Assembly (NCBI GenBank): GCA_043721775.1
Contig: JAYSQA010000010.1
Location: 1 to 46,829 of the forward strand
Direction of reading: 5' to 3'
Origin: Stagnihabitans sp043721775
GTDB lineage: Bacteria; Pseudomonadota; Alphaproteobacteria; Rhodobacterales; Rhodobacteraceae
Length of the DNA: 46,829 nt
This document shows, in pieces, positions 8,004-16,378 of this stretch. Each line of letters opens with the position of its first letter. The first letter of the stretch is position 1. The notes under the pieces were generated by a model that was not told the origin of the DNA, did no database searches, and worked only from the letters and a program-made list of their open reading frames with translations. The position numbers and the translations under genes are program-made.

Positions 8004-9452
8004 TCAGCCTTTGGCCCCTGCACCACGCGCATAAACGTCTTCGTAGCGCACGATGTCATCCTCGCCCAGATAGATGCCGGTCTGCACCTCGATCAGCACC
8101 ATGTTGACCTTGCCGGGGTTTTCCATCCGGTGCACGGCACCCAGCGGAATATAGACCGACTGGTTTTCCGTAACCAAACGCACCTCTTTGTCGATGGTGA
8201 CCTTGGCGGTGCCTTCGACGACAATCCAATGCTCGGCCCGGTGGTGGTGGCTTTGCAGGCTAAGCGCGGCTCCGGGATGCACGACGATCCGCTTGACCTG
8301 AAAGCGGTTGCCGATCACCAGGCTTTCAAACCAGCCCCAGGGACGGTGATCCTTTGGGAAGGTCTCGGCCTGCGGGGCCTTCTCGGCCTTCAACCGGGTC
8401 ACCGCCAGCTTGACGTCCTGCGCACGGTCCTTGGTGGTGATCAAAACGGCGTCCGGCATGGCGACGGCGACGATGTTGTCGAGACCAATACCAACAAGGC
8501 GCAGACTGTCGGCTTCCGACCGCAGAAGCGTGTCGTTGCAGTCAATCGCGATGGCGTTGCCATGGGTGACAACCCCGCTCGCATCGGGACCAGACTCACG
8601 CCAGACCGCTTCCCAGCCGCCCAGATCGGACCAGACGCCGTTATAGGGCACCACGGTCAGGTTGCTGGCCTTTTCCATCACCGCATAGTCGATCGAGATA
8701 TCAGGGAGGGCCGCCCATTCCGCCGGAGCAAGCCGGGTGAAGCCAAGGTCCAGCGTTCCAGTGGCGAGCGAGGCCCGCACGCCCTCCAGTATTTTCGGCG
8801 CGAACTCCGCAAAAGCGGCGATCAGGGTGGTGGTGCTGAACAGGAAAATCCCGGCATTCCACGCGTGCCGCCCATCAGCCAGCATCGCGGCGGCGGTGGC
8901 GGGATCAGGTTTTTCGACAAAGCGCTTCAGGGGTTGTGGCACCGGGGCAAAACCCGGGGCGTCCTGCGACAGTTCCAGCCAGCCATAGCCGGTTTCGGCC
9001 CGGTCGGGCTGGATGCCAAAGGTCACCAACTGCCCCGACAGAGCCGAAGGTACCGCCGCCAGAACCGCCGCCCGGAACTGCGCATCCTGCGGGATGACGT
9101 GATCCGACGGGGCCACGATCATCAGCGCCCCCGGCTCGGTTGCGTCCAGCACCAGCGCCGCCGCCAGAACGGCAGGCGCTGTGTTGCGCCCCTGTGGTTC
9201 AATCAGGGTGGCAATCGGCGTCACCTTGATCGCGTCCAGCTGGTCTTTCACGATAAACCGGAAATCGGACCCCGACACCACCAGCGGTGCGGCAAAGCCC
9301 GGTGCCACAAAGCGCCGTGCCGAAGCCTGAAACAGGCTTTCATCGCCCGACAGCGCTGAGAATTGCTTGGGAAAGCTCTTGCGCGACAAGGGCCAGAGGC
9401 GAGTGCCCGATCCGCCACACAAAAGCACGGGATGGATGGTTTGCGTCATCAT
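8004..9452 (-). CDS. manC: Mannose-1-phosphate guanylyltransferase / mannose-6-phosphate isomerase
   Basis: Bifunctional type II enzyme of 482 residues making GDP-mannose from mannose-1-phosphate and GTP; the second domain can supply mannose-6-phosphate from fructose-6-phosphate. The nucleotidyltransferase signature GGSGTRLWPLSR begins near residue 13, followed by FPKQF. The C-terminal cupin carries RPWGWFESL, then HHHRAEHWIVVEGTAKV and YIPLGAVHRMENPG. The start is ATG 9450-9452 (AAGGA 5 bases upstream); the adjacent ATG 9447-9449 is an equally good alternative. It lies 26 bases after fcl. With manB, gmd and fcl it completes a GDP-L-fucose pathway. Confidence 0.95.
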   Translation of the reverse strand: MMTQTIHPVLLCGGSGTRLWPLSRKSFPKQFSALSGDESLFQASARRFVAPGFAAPLVVSGSDFRFIVKDQLDAIKVTPIATLIEPQGRNTAPAVLAAALVLDATEPGALMIVAPSDHVIPQDAQFRAAVLAAVPSALSGQLVTFGIQPDRAETGYGWLELSQDAPGFAPVPQPLKRFVEKPDPATAAAMLADGRHAWNAGIFLFSTTTLIAAFAEFAPKILEGVRASLATGTLDLGFTRLAPAEWAALPDISIDYAVMEKASNLTVVPYNGVWSDLGGWEAVWRESGPDASGVVTHGNAIAIDCNDTLLRSEADSLRLVGIGLDNIVAVAMPDAVLITTKDRAQDVKLAVTRLKAEKAPQAETFPKDHRPWGWFESLVIGNRFQVKRIVVHPGAALSLQSHHHRAEHWIVVEGTAKVTIDKEVRLVTENQSVYIPLGAVHRMENPGKVNMVLIEVQTGIYLGEDDIVRYEDVYARGAGAKG

Positions 9453-9478
9453 ATGAGTCCTTGCTTCAAGCCAGTCGA

Positions 9479-10462
9479 TCATTGTCCGCCACGGATAGCT
9501 GCGTCGGTTTTCAGTTGCTCCAGATACCAAGTGTATGTGGCGGCAATGCCCTCGCGCAACCCGACCGTCGCAGCCCAGCCCAACCGTTCCAGCCGCGACA
9601 CATCCATCAGCTTGCGCATCGTGCCATCGGGCTTGCTGGCGTCAAAGCCCAGACGGCCCTTGTAGCCGGTGGTATCCGCCACGATACGCGCAAGTTCGGC
9701 AATCGACACATCGGTGCCGGAACCCACGTTGATATGGCTCAGCATGACTTGAGTTTCGGCCTGATAGGTGGCCGGGTCAAGGTCCAGCACGAACAGGCTC
9801 GCCTCGGCCATGTCATCAACATGCAGGAATTCCCGGCGTGGCGTGCCAGAGCCCCAGATCATCACCTCGTCCTGCCCTGACAGGGTCGCCTCATGGAAGC
9901 GGCGGATGAGGGCGGGCAGGACGTGGCTGTTGGTCGGGTGGAAGTTGTCGCCTTGCCCGTATAGGTTGGTCGGCATGACGGAGCGGTAATCGACGCCATA
10001 TTGCCGGTTATAGCTTTCACACAGCTTGATCCCGGCGATCTTGGCCACGGCATAGGGTTCATTGGTGGGTTCCAGCGTGCCGGTCAGCAGTGCATCTTCC
10101 CGCATCGGCTGCGGCGCTTCTTTTGGGTAGATGCAGGAGGAACCGAGTTGCAGCAGCCGTTTGACGCCAGAAGCATAGGCCTGATGGATGACGTTGCATT
10201 CAATCATCAGGTTTTCATAGATGAACTGCGCGGGGTAGGTGTTGTTGGCGTGGATGCCACCAACCTTGGCGGCGGCGAGGATCACGACGTCAGGCTTTTC
10301 GGCTTGAAAGAACGCGCGCACGGCGACCTGATCGGTCAGGTCCAGTTCAGCACTGGTGCGGGTGATCAAGTCAATCGCCTCGCCCGCCGCCCTGCGCGCC
10401 GCAAGTCTGCGGGCAATAGCCCCGCCCACCATGCCCCGGTGGCCCGCGATGTAAATGCGCAT
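9479..10462 (-). CDS. fcl: GDP-L-fucose synthase
   Basis: NADPH-dependent 3,5-epimerase/4-reductase converting GDP-4-keto-6-deoxymannose to GDP-L-fucose. The 327-residue extended SDR starts MRIYIAGHRGMVGGAI (Rossmann GxxGxxG) and has YAVAKIAG with the catalytic Tyr and Lys. It also has QLGSSCIYPKEAPQPM with the catalytic Ser and the conserved Cys of the epimerase site, PTNLYG and HVDDMAEA. Start chosen at ATG 10460-10462 with GGAG 7 bases upstream; a TTG two codons earlier is less likely. It works directly after Gmd, encoded upstream in the same operon. Length and motifs match the family. Confidence 0.96.
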   Translation of the reverse strand: MRIYIAGHRGMVGGAIARRLAARRAAGEAIDLITRTSAELDLTDQVAVRAFFQAEKPDVVILAAAKVGGIHANNTYPAQFIYENLMIECNVIHQAYASGVKRLLQLGSSCIYPKEAPQPMREDALLTGTLEPTNEPYAVAKIAGIKLCESYNRQYGVDYRSVMPTNLYGQGDNFHPTNSHVLPALIRRFHEATLSGQDEVMIWGSGTPRREFLHVDDMAEASLFVLDLDPATYQAETQVMLSHINVGSGTDVSIAELARIVADTTGYKGRLGFDASKPDGTMRKLMDVSRLERLGWAATVGLREGIAATYTWYLEQLKTDAAIRGGQ

Positions 10463-10506
10463 ATTCAACTCCGTTTATCTATGAGCTTTGCAACTCGGTT
10501 GACTTT

Positions 10507-11475
10507 CTATGCTGGTTGGGCGGTTGACGTTGGTGCAGATCGGCGTGGAACAGTGCCAAGACAGGCAACAACTCCGCCCTTCCGTTCCGACAGGTTCCTC
10601 TCGCCCTTCAGAAGCGGGATGTCCGGAAGTTCAGGCGACTGAAAGATCGAGATTGAATCTGATTGCGCCACCGGAAGATGCACATGTTTCAGCCGCTCGT
10701 AATAGCAGTGTTGATCGGAAAGAAGTTGGCTTCTTTTTGAGTTCGCATAGCCAAAGGAAACCAAACCCGTGGTGGGCCCCATCAGCATCAGCGCCCCATG
10801 CACCTGAAACCCCGCATCGAGGTTCAATATTTCAGTTGCTCCAGCAGGAACCGTCTTAATGCTTTCATTGAAGCCAAACCGCCGGAAATAGCTTGTCTCG
10901 GAGTCGAATTTGACCGCAACCGGATCAATGTCCCTATATTCCAAGGGCCTCGGACAGCGGTCTTGATCAGCAAAAGTGCCTTCGGCGAAACGAGCGATCA
11001 GATCCCCAAGCACGGCTCTGCCCACGGGGGAAGGATGATTTCCGTCTGGATAATAGTTCGACAACTCCACGCCTTCCTGTCGATGCTCTTTCAGAACATC
11101 CAGGACCGGAGCGCCAATCTGGGCGGAAAGTTCCAACACGGTGATGTGAAGGAAGTCAGCTTCTTGATCCACGTCGCGTCTGTACAGGTTCAAAAATGCG
11201 ACTTCTGCACCGCTCTCATGGCATTCATGGACAATGTATCGCAAGACGGAACTGAACAAAGCCGGCGTCCACCTTGCCACGCGCGGCGTTGACACAAGAT
11301 CCAACAGAACACGATCCGGCTTTTCGTTCTTGAGCAAAGTCTTGATCAGAAATGGGTAAATCTCAAAGTGATTGCCTCCCAGAACCCTGATCGCATAGTC
11401 ATTGGAACCCTCGGTTCCAATGAAACGATCTACAAGTCCGTTCAGCACGCTGAAACCCAATATCAAGACTTTCAT
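10507..11475 (-). CDS. SGNH-hydrolase-like protein in the GDP-fucose operon
   Basis: Protein of 322 residues without a signal peptide. The N-terminal half fits a divergent SGNH/GDSL fold: a Ser9 in ILGFSVLNG at the position of the usual G-D-S, and a C-terminal catalytic dyad-like DGNHPSP with Asp144 and His147. The usual block III Asn motif is not obvious. Residues 165-322 form an extra domain I do not recognise. The gene follows gmd by 5 bases and precedes fcl by 44, so it is co-transcribed with the fucose genes and may add or remove acyl groups on the glycan. Base composition is lower in GC than the flanks (29 of 60 in 11041-11100, counted by hand), suggesting separate acquisition. Confidence 0.6.
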   Translation of the reverse strand: MKVLILGFSVLNGLVDRFIGTEGSNDYAIRVLGGNHFEIYPFLIKTLLKNEKPDRVLLDLVSTPRVARWTPALFSSVLRYIVHECHESGAEVAFLNLYRRDVDQEADFLHITVLELSAQIGAPVLDVLKEHRQEGVELSNYYPDGNHPSPVGRAVLGDLIARFAEGTFADQDRCPRPLEYRDIDPVAVKFDSETSYFRRFGFNESIKTVPAGATEILNLDAGFQVHGALMLMGPTTGLVSFGYANSKRSQLLSDQHCYYERLKHVHLPVAQSDSISIFQSPELPDIPLLKGERNLSERKGGVVACLGTVPRRSAPTSTAQPA

Positions 11476-11480
11476 GAGGT

Positions 11481-12599
11481 TCAGCCCTCAAGACTGACCG
11501 GCACATTCAGGCCATGCGACTTCAGAAAGGCGTGGCGGCGGGCTGCGGTGTGGTCGTGTTCGACCATCTCCTTGCACATCTCCCGGGCAGTTATGATCGG
11601 TTCCCAGCCGAGTTTCTCTTTGGCTTTTGTGGGGTTGCCCAGCAGGGTTTCAACCTCGGCCGGGCGGAAATAGCGCGGGTCTATGCGCATGATCACTTGT
11701 CCTGGCCGCACCATCGGCGCAAGTTGGCCGTCAACTTTTTCCACCACCGCGACTTCGTCCACACCCGTTCCCTGGAACGACAGCGTGATCCCCAGATCCG
11801 ACGCGGCCCAAGTGATGAACTCGCGCACCGAATACTGCTTTCCGGTAGCGATCACAAAATCTTCGGGTGCGTCCTGTTGCAGCATCATCCACTGCATCCG
11901 AACATAGTCCTTGGCATGGCCCCAGTCGCGCAAGCTGTCGATGTTGCCCATGTAGATGCAGGGCTCCAGCCCCATCGCGATGTTGGACAGGCCGCGCGTT
12001 ATCTTGCGCGTCACGAAGGTTTCGCCACGGCGCGGGCTTTCGTGGTTGAAGAGAATGCCGTTGCAGGCATAAATTCCATAAGCTTCGCGGTAGTTTACCG
12101 TGATCCAATAGGCGTAAAGCTTGGCCACGGCATAAGGAGAGCGCGGGTAGAACGGCGTCGTCTCACTTTGCGGCACTTCCTGCACAAGGCCGTAAAGTTC
12201 CGAGGTCGAGGCCTGATAGAAACGGGTCTTGTTTTCCATCTTCAGGAAGCGGATCGCCTCCAGCAGGCGCAGTGTCCCCATTCCGTCGACATCGGCGGTA
12301 TATTCGGGCGCCTCGAAGCTGACGGCGACGTGCGATTGGGCACCAAGGTTGTACACCTCATCCGGCTGCACTTCCGACAGGATTCGGGTCAGGTTGGAAC
12401 TGTCAGTCAGATCACCGTAGTGCAGCTTGAAGCGCGAGTTGTCGATGTGCGGGTCTTCATAAATATGGTCAACGCGCTGGGTGTTGAACAGCGAGGCACG
12501 GCGTTTGATCCCGTGCACTTCGTAGCCTTTTTCCAGAAGGAATTCAGCAAGATAAGAGCCGTCCTGACCCGTCACACCGCTGATCAAAGCTTTTTTCAT
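11481..12599 (-). CDS. gmd: GDP-mannose 4,6-dehydratase
   Basis: Converts GDP-D-mannose to GDP-4-keto-6-deoxy-D-mannose, the first committed step to GDP-L-fucose and related deoxysugars. The 372-residue protein starts MKKALISGVTGQDGSYLAE (NADP-binding loop) and contains HYGDLTDSSNL, the catalytic Thr region STSELYG, YPRSPYAVAKLYAYW with the Tyr-x3-Lys pair, and NHESPRRGETFVTRKI, all diagnostic for Gmd. The start is ATG 12597-12599; an in-frame start 13 codons upstream adds residues the family lacks. The Shine-Dalgarno match is weak (AAGGA 13 bases away). It is the first gene of the operon and faces a 375-base divergent region with a large palindrome. Confidence 0.96.
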   Translation of the reverse strand: MKKALISGVTGQDGSYLAEFLLEKGYEVHGIKRRASLFNTQRVDHIYEDPHIDNSRFKLHYGDLTDSSNLTRILSEVQPDEVYNLGAQSHVAVSFEAPEYTADVDGMGTLRLLEAIRFLKMENKTRFYQASTSELYGLVQEVPQSETTPFYPRSPYAVAKLYAYWITVNYREAYGIYACNGILFNHESPRRGETFVTRKITRGLSNIAMGLEPCIYMGNIDSLRDWGHAKDYVRMQWMMLQQDAPEDFVIATGKQYSVREFITWAASDLGITLSFQGTGVDEVAVVEKVDGQLAPMVRPGQVIMRIDPRYFRPAEVETLLGNPTKAKEKLGWEPIITAREMCKEMVEHDHTAARRHAFLKSHGLNVPVSLEG

Positions 12600-12974
12600 G
12601 AAACTGAGCCCATCCTTGTCGTCACATGCATTTCGCAACCAGCAGGTCGCTTTACTTACAGGCGGTCAGCTAACAGAAAGTTACAGACCGTTCCAGATCT
12701 GTGGCAAGCCTTGGCCGCAATATGCCACATTTTCGTGCCGTTCCGGGCAAAAGTTGAGCAGTTTGCCCGGTGTGGTGCGGCGATGGACGGCGGTTTCGCG
12801 CGGAATATTGTGTCCGGTGCCGAAAAATTCCGCAGCTTTGAACGCACCGAGTGGGCTGGGACCGCGGCATCAGACAGCATTGCTGTCTGATGCCGAAAGG
12901 TCTGCAATCGCTTCTAAGTGGGTGGCACTTGCCGGGGCGGGCCTGTAGCCTGCCCTCAAAATGGAGGGTGGCGG
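12600..12974. promoter_or_regulatory. Divergent intergenic region between gmd and the YajO-like gene
   Basis: No plausible gene is seen. Because the flanking genes diverge, both promoters must lie here or further upstream. The most striking element is the palindrome at 12865-12895. I could not assign convincing -35/-10 hexamers to either side. Confidence 0.55.
12865..12895. repeat. 31-bp perfect palindrome (15-bp arms, 1-base centre)
   Basis: The arm CGGCATCAGACAGCA is followed by a single T and then its exact reverse complement TGCTGTCTGATGCCG. Neither strand has a following T-run, and the site is upstream of both neighbours, so a transcription terminator is unlikely. It could be an operator for a dimeric regulator, an intergenic mobile repeat, or an RNA hairpin in a leader. 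Confidence 0.85.
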
Positions 12975-13955
12975 ATGAGAATGCATCGGTTGGGCCGGTC
13001 GGGCCTGCACGTCTCGGAACTGTGCCTTGGGTGCATGAGCTTTGGTGACCCCGATCGTGGCGGCCATCCGTGGACCCTGCCCAAGGAGGGGTCTCGCGAT
13101 CTTCTGCGACAGGCGATCGAGGCGGGAGTGAATTTCCTTGATACCGCCAACGTCTATTCCGACGGTTCGTCCGAGGAAATCGTGGGAGAGGTGCTATGGC
13201 ACATGGCAAGGCGCGACGAGATCGTGCTGGCCACCAAGGTTCATGGCACCATGCTGGCCGAACCGCAGATGCGCGGCCTGTCGCGGCGGGCGATCCTGCA
13301 CAATATAGATGCCAGTTTGAAGCGGCTGAAGACCGACCATGTCGATCTGTACCAGACCCACCGCTGGGACAATGACACCCCCATCGAGGAAACGATGGAG
13401 GCGCTGCATGACGTGGTGAAATCCGGAAAGGCGCGTTACATCGGCGCATCAACCATGTGGTCATGGCAATTCGCCAAGGCGCAGGCGGTGGCGCGGGCGA
13501 ACGGTTGGACTCCGTTTGTTTCGATGCAGAACCAGATCAGCCTGCTTTATCGCGAGGAAGAGCGTGAGATGATCCCCCTGTGCATCGATCAGGGCGTTGG
13601 CCTGATCCCGTGGAGCCCGATTGCCCGTGGCAAGCTGGCGCGTCCGGCGGGGGCACAGACGCCTAGGGCGGGGCAGGACAAGTACATGCACTACCTTTTC
13701 AGCAAGACCGAAGAGGCTGACGCCCGCGTGATCGGCGCGGTGCAGACGCTGGCCGCTGAACTGGGCCGCCCGATGGCGCAGGTTGCTTTGGCTTGGGTGC
13801 GCCAGAAGGCGGGTGTGACCGCCCCCATCATCGGCGTGACGAAACCCGAACAGTTGACAGATGCTTTAGCCGGGCTTGATCTGGTTCTGACGCCTGGCCA
13901 GAATGCCGGGCTTGAAGCCGCCTATATCCCCCATTTGCCCTTGGGGCAGGAGTGA
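12975..13955 (+). CDS. Aldo/keto reductase, YajO-like
   Basis: NADPH-dependent oxidoreductase with a (beta/alpha)8 barrel, 326 residues. The catalytic tetrad is Asp56 and Tyr61 (NFLDTANVY), Lys88 (LATKVHG) and His129 (YQTHRWD). Segments such as LCLGCMSFGDPDRGGHPW, GSSEEIVG and IPWSPIARGKLARP follow E. coli YajO closely; YajO has been linked to xylulose/DXP-type chemistry, but the role here is inferred. The start is ATG 12975 with GGAGG 7 bases upstream; a longer in-frame start is rejected for that reason. The stop is 4 bases before the next SDR gene, so the two form an operon. Confidence 0.88.
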   Translation: MRMHRLGRSGLHVSELCLGCMSFGDPDRGGHPWTLPKEGSRDLLRQAIEAGVNFLDTANVYSDGSSEEIVGEVLWHMARRDEIVLATKVHGTMLAEPQMRGLSRRAILHNIDASLKRLKTDHVDLYQTHRWDNDTPIEETMEALHDVVKSGKARYIGASTMWSWQFAKAQAVARANGWTPFVSMQNQISLLYREEEREMIPLCIDQGVGLIPWSPIARGKLARPAGAQTPRAGQDKYMHYLFSKTEEADARVIGAVQTLAAELGRPMAQVALAWVRQKAGVTAPIIGVTKPEQLTDALAGLDLVLTPGQNAGLEAAYIPHLPLGQE

Positions 13956-13959
13956 CGCC

Positions 13960-14805
13960 ATGATCAGATCTGCGAGCCATCCCGCTTTGGTTTCCGGTCG
14001 CACGGCGGTCATCACCGGCGCCGCCTCTGGTATCGGCTTTGCTGCGGCCGAGGCGGTTGCGGCCTTGGGCATGGGGGTTCTGATGATCGACCTGCCCGGT
14101 GAAAAACTGGATGCTGCGGCAGCGCGGCTGGCGGCCAAGGGGGCTACTGTCTGGGCGCAGGGGGCTGACGTGTCGGATCTTTCCGCGATGGAGTTGATTG
14201 CGGCGGCAGCGGTGGACCTGCCGCCGGTGACCTTTCTGATGAACAATGCCGGAATGGGCGTGCCCTCTACCACCTTGAATGGGGCCAAGGCGTGGATCAG
14301 GACGCTGGGCGTGAACCTTTGGGGCGTCATCCACGGCACGATGGCGTTTTCGCCCGCGATGATTGCGCACGGGCAGCCGGCGTTGATCGTCAACACCGGG
14401 TCCAAGCAAGGCATCACCGCGCCACCGGGCAATCCGGCTTACAACGTGTCCAAAGCCGGGGTGAAGTCGTTCACCGAGGCTTTGGCCCATGAATTGCGCA
14501 ACACGCCCGGTGGGAAGGTGTCTGCCCATCTGATGATACCGGGCTGGGTTCACACCGGCCTTACCGCTGCCAGTGGGGCGCCCAAGCCCGATGGCGCATG
14601 GTCGGCGGATCAGGCGGTGGCTTTCATGCTGGAAAGTCTGGACCGGGGCGACTTCTATATCCTGTGCCCTGATAATGACGTGCCGCGAGCCTTGGACGAA
14701 AAGCGCATCGCATGGGCGGCAGGCGATATCATTGAAAACCGCCCGGCCTTGTCACGCTGGCATCCCGACTATGCCGAGGCGTTCAAGGCCTATCTGAAAA
14801 GCTGA
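13960..14805 (+). CDS. Short-chain dehydrogenase/reductase (SDR)
   Basis: Classical SDR of 281 residues. The cofactor site is TGAASGIG near residues 19-26, then MNNAGMG, the catalytic Ser in NTGSKQG and the YNVSK Tyr/Lys pair. Asp in MIDLPG after the second strand suggests NAD preference. It begins at ATG 13960 with AGGAG 7 bases upstream, and follows the YajO-like reductase by 4 bases, so both are expected to be made together and may act on the same carbonyl/alcohol substrates. The substrate is not evident. The C-terminal extension (WHPDYAEAFKAYLKS) is longer than in minimal SDRs. Confidence 0.85.
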   Translation: MIRSASHPALVSGRTAVITGAASGIGFAAAEAVAALGMGVLMIDLPGEKLDAAAARLAAKGATVWAQGADVSDLSAMELIAAAAVDLPPVTFLMNNAGMGVPSTTLNGAKAWIRTLGVNLWGVIHGTMAFSPAMIAHGQPALIVNTGSKQGITAPPGNPAYNVSKAGVKSFTEALAHELRNTPGGKVSAHLMIPGWVHTGLTAASGAPKPDGAWSADQAVAFMLESLDRGDFYILCPDNDVPRALDEKRIAWAAGDIIENRPALSRWHPDYAEAFKAYLKS

Positions 14806-14897
14806 CGCACTGCCCCGAAGGCGGACCAAATTGAGCGCTGACGCGCATTGTTCTTATCTCGCCTCTGGCCAAGGGGCCAACCGGCTTGGGGTCATGG

Positions 14898-14935
14898 GCG
14901 CGCCGCGCGGGAGTATTTGGGCAAAGAGCAAGGGC
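14898..14935 (+). repeat. Degenerate copy of the intergenic GC-rich repeat family
   Basis: Only the tail is recognisable: CGCGCGGGAGTATTTGGGCA followed by AAGAGCAAG, matching the GTGGAGTATTTGCGCCAAGATGAAA tail of the copy at 26418-26472. The hairpin half is not preserved. It lies between the SDR and the Hsp70 gene. Confidence 0.45.
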
Positions 14936-15006
14936 TACATGAAGGGGCTTGATGGTTGCGTTCAAAACGGTTAGCAGCCGGGGCTTCATTGATGGAGGCC
15001 GCCTTC

Positions 15007-16254
15007 ATGTCCACTTTGGCCATTGACTTTGGCACCTCCAACTCTGCTGCCGCCATTCTGGAGGATGGCAAGGTGCGCCGTCTGGCGATTGAGACGGATG
15101 CCGAAACCGTGCCGACTGCGGTGTTCTTTCCGTTGGACAAGGGGCCGATGCGGATTGGCGTGCAGGCGGCGGTGTCGTTGATTTCAGGCGAAGAGGGGCG
15201 CTATATGCGCGCCTTGAAAAGTGTGCTGGGGACCGGGCTGTTCCATGAACAGCGGCTGATCGGCGGCAAGCGGCGGACTTTGGCGGATATCGTCACCGCC
15301 TTCCTGATCACGGTGAAGGAACGGGCCGAGGCGACGTCAGGCCGCCGCTTCACCCGCGCTTTGTCCGGTCGCCCGGTGCATTTCCACACCTCTGACCCGG
15401 TGCGTGACGCCAAGGCCGAGACGGATTTGCTGGGCTGCTACAAGGCGGCAGGGTTTGACGAGGTGTCGTTCCTGTTTGAACCGGAAGCTGCTGCCTTGGC
15501 GACCCACGGTTTGGGACAGCCCGGCGAACTGGGTTTGATCGTCGACATTGGCGGTGGCACCTCGGACTTTTCGGTGTTCAAGACGCAAGCCGGCCGGGTC
15601 CGCGTTCTGGCCAGCCACGGCATCCGGCTGGGCGGCACCGATTTTGACCATGCGGTGTCGATGGCCCATGCGATGCCCTACCTTGGCTATGGCGGCCAGT
15701 TGCGCAGGCATATGGGCGAGGGGTTGTTGCCGGTGCCAAACCACATCTATGTCGATCTTTCAACCTGGGCGAAAATTCCGTTCCTTTACACCCCCGAAAC
15801 CAAGGCCATCGTGGCTGACATGGTCAAGCTGGCCGTCAAGCCGCGCCATCTGCGGCGCTTGGCCAAGGTTCTGACCGATGAACTGGGCCACGAGCTGGCC
15901 TTTGCGGTCGAGCGTGGCAAGATCAACGCCAATGCGGGCCGCGAAGGCGCGCGCATCCTGATGGACAAGGTCGAGCCTGACCTGCAAGTTGCCATCTCGC
16001 GCATCTCACTCGACCGCGCGCTGGCCCGCTACCGCGAGCCCCTGCGGGAGGCAGCGCTGCAGACGTGCACGATGGCGGGCATAGCGCCTGAAGCGATTGG
16101 CACGGTGATCCTTGTCGGCGGCTCCAGTCTGATGGGCATGGTCGAGGCGGTGGCGCGCGGGCTTTGCCCGAATGCCAAAGTGCAGAATTCAGAACCATTC
16201 ACGGCAGTTGTCGATGGGCTGGCACTGGCCACTGACCCGAACCTGCACCGCTAA
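15007..16254 (+). CDS. Hsp70-family ATPase, YegD-like
   Basis: Actin/Hsp70-fold ATPase of 415 residues that lacks the peptide-binding domain of DnaK (about 640 residues). Phosphate loop 1 is LAIDFGTSNSAAAIL, phosphate loop 2 is VDIGGGTSDFSVF, and the adenosine motif is VILVGGSSLMGMVEAV; the segment LSGRPVHFHTSD and EPEAAALATHG also match E. coli YegD. Start ATG 15007 has GGAGG 8 bases upstream, which removes 17 residues of a longer frame. It probably acts as a regulatory or specialised chaperone ATPase rather than a general foldase; the function of YegD-type proteins is poorly known. It is monocistronic, with a small TTTTCGG/CCGAAAA hairpin at 16263-16281 just after the stop. Confidence 0.85.
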   Translation: MSTLAIDFGTSNSAAAILEDGKVRRLAIETDAETVPTAVFFPLDKGPMRIGVQAAVSLISGEEGRYMRALKSVLGTGLFHEQRLIGGKRRTLADIVTAFLITVKERAEATSGRRFTRALSGRPVHFHTSDPVRDAKAETDLLGCYKAAGFDEVSFLFEPEAAALATHGLGQPGELGLIVDIGGGTSDFSVFKTQAGRVRVLASHGIRLGGTDFDHAVSMAHAMPYLGYGGQLRRHMGEGLLPVPNHIYVDLSTWAKIPFLYTPETKAIVADMVKLAVKPRHLRRLAKVLTDELGHELAFAVERGKINANAGREGARILMDKVEPDLQVAISRISLDRALARYREPLREAALQTCTMAGIAPEAIGTVILVGGSSLMGMVEAVARGLCPNAKVQNSEPFTAVVDGLALATDPNLHR

Positions 16255-16378
16255 GTGCCGTTTTTTCGGGCAAGCCGAAAATTATCAATAGGCAAAGCTG
16301 GTCGATTTCGTTACCATTTTCGAACATAAGTCTACGAAAAGTCGACAAACAACAAGAAAACGAGCAGGCAGGACAGGT

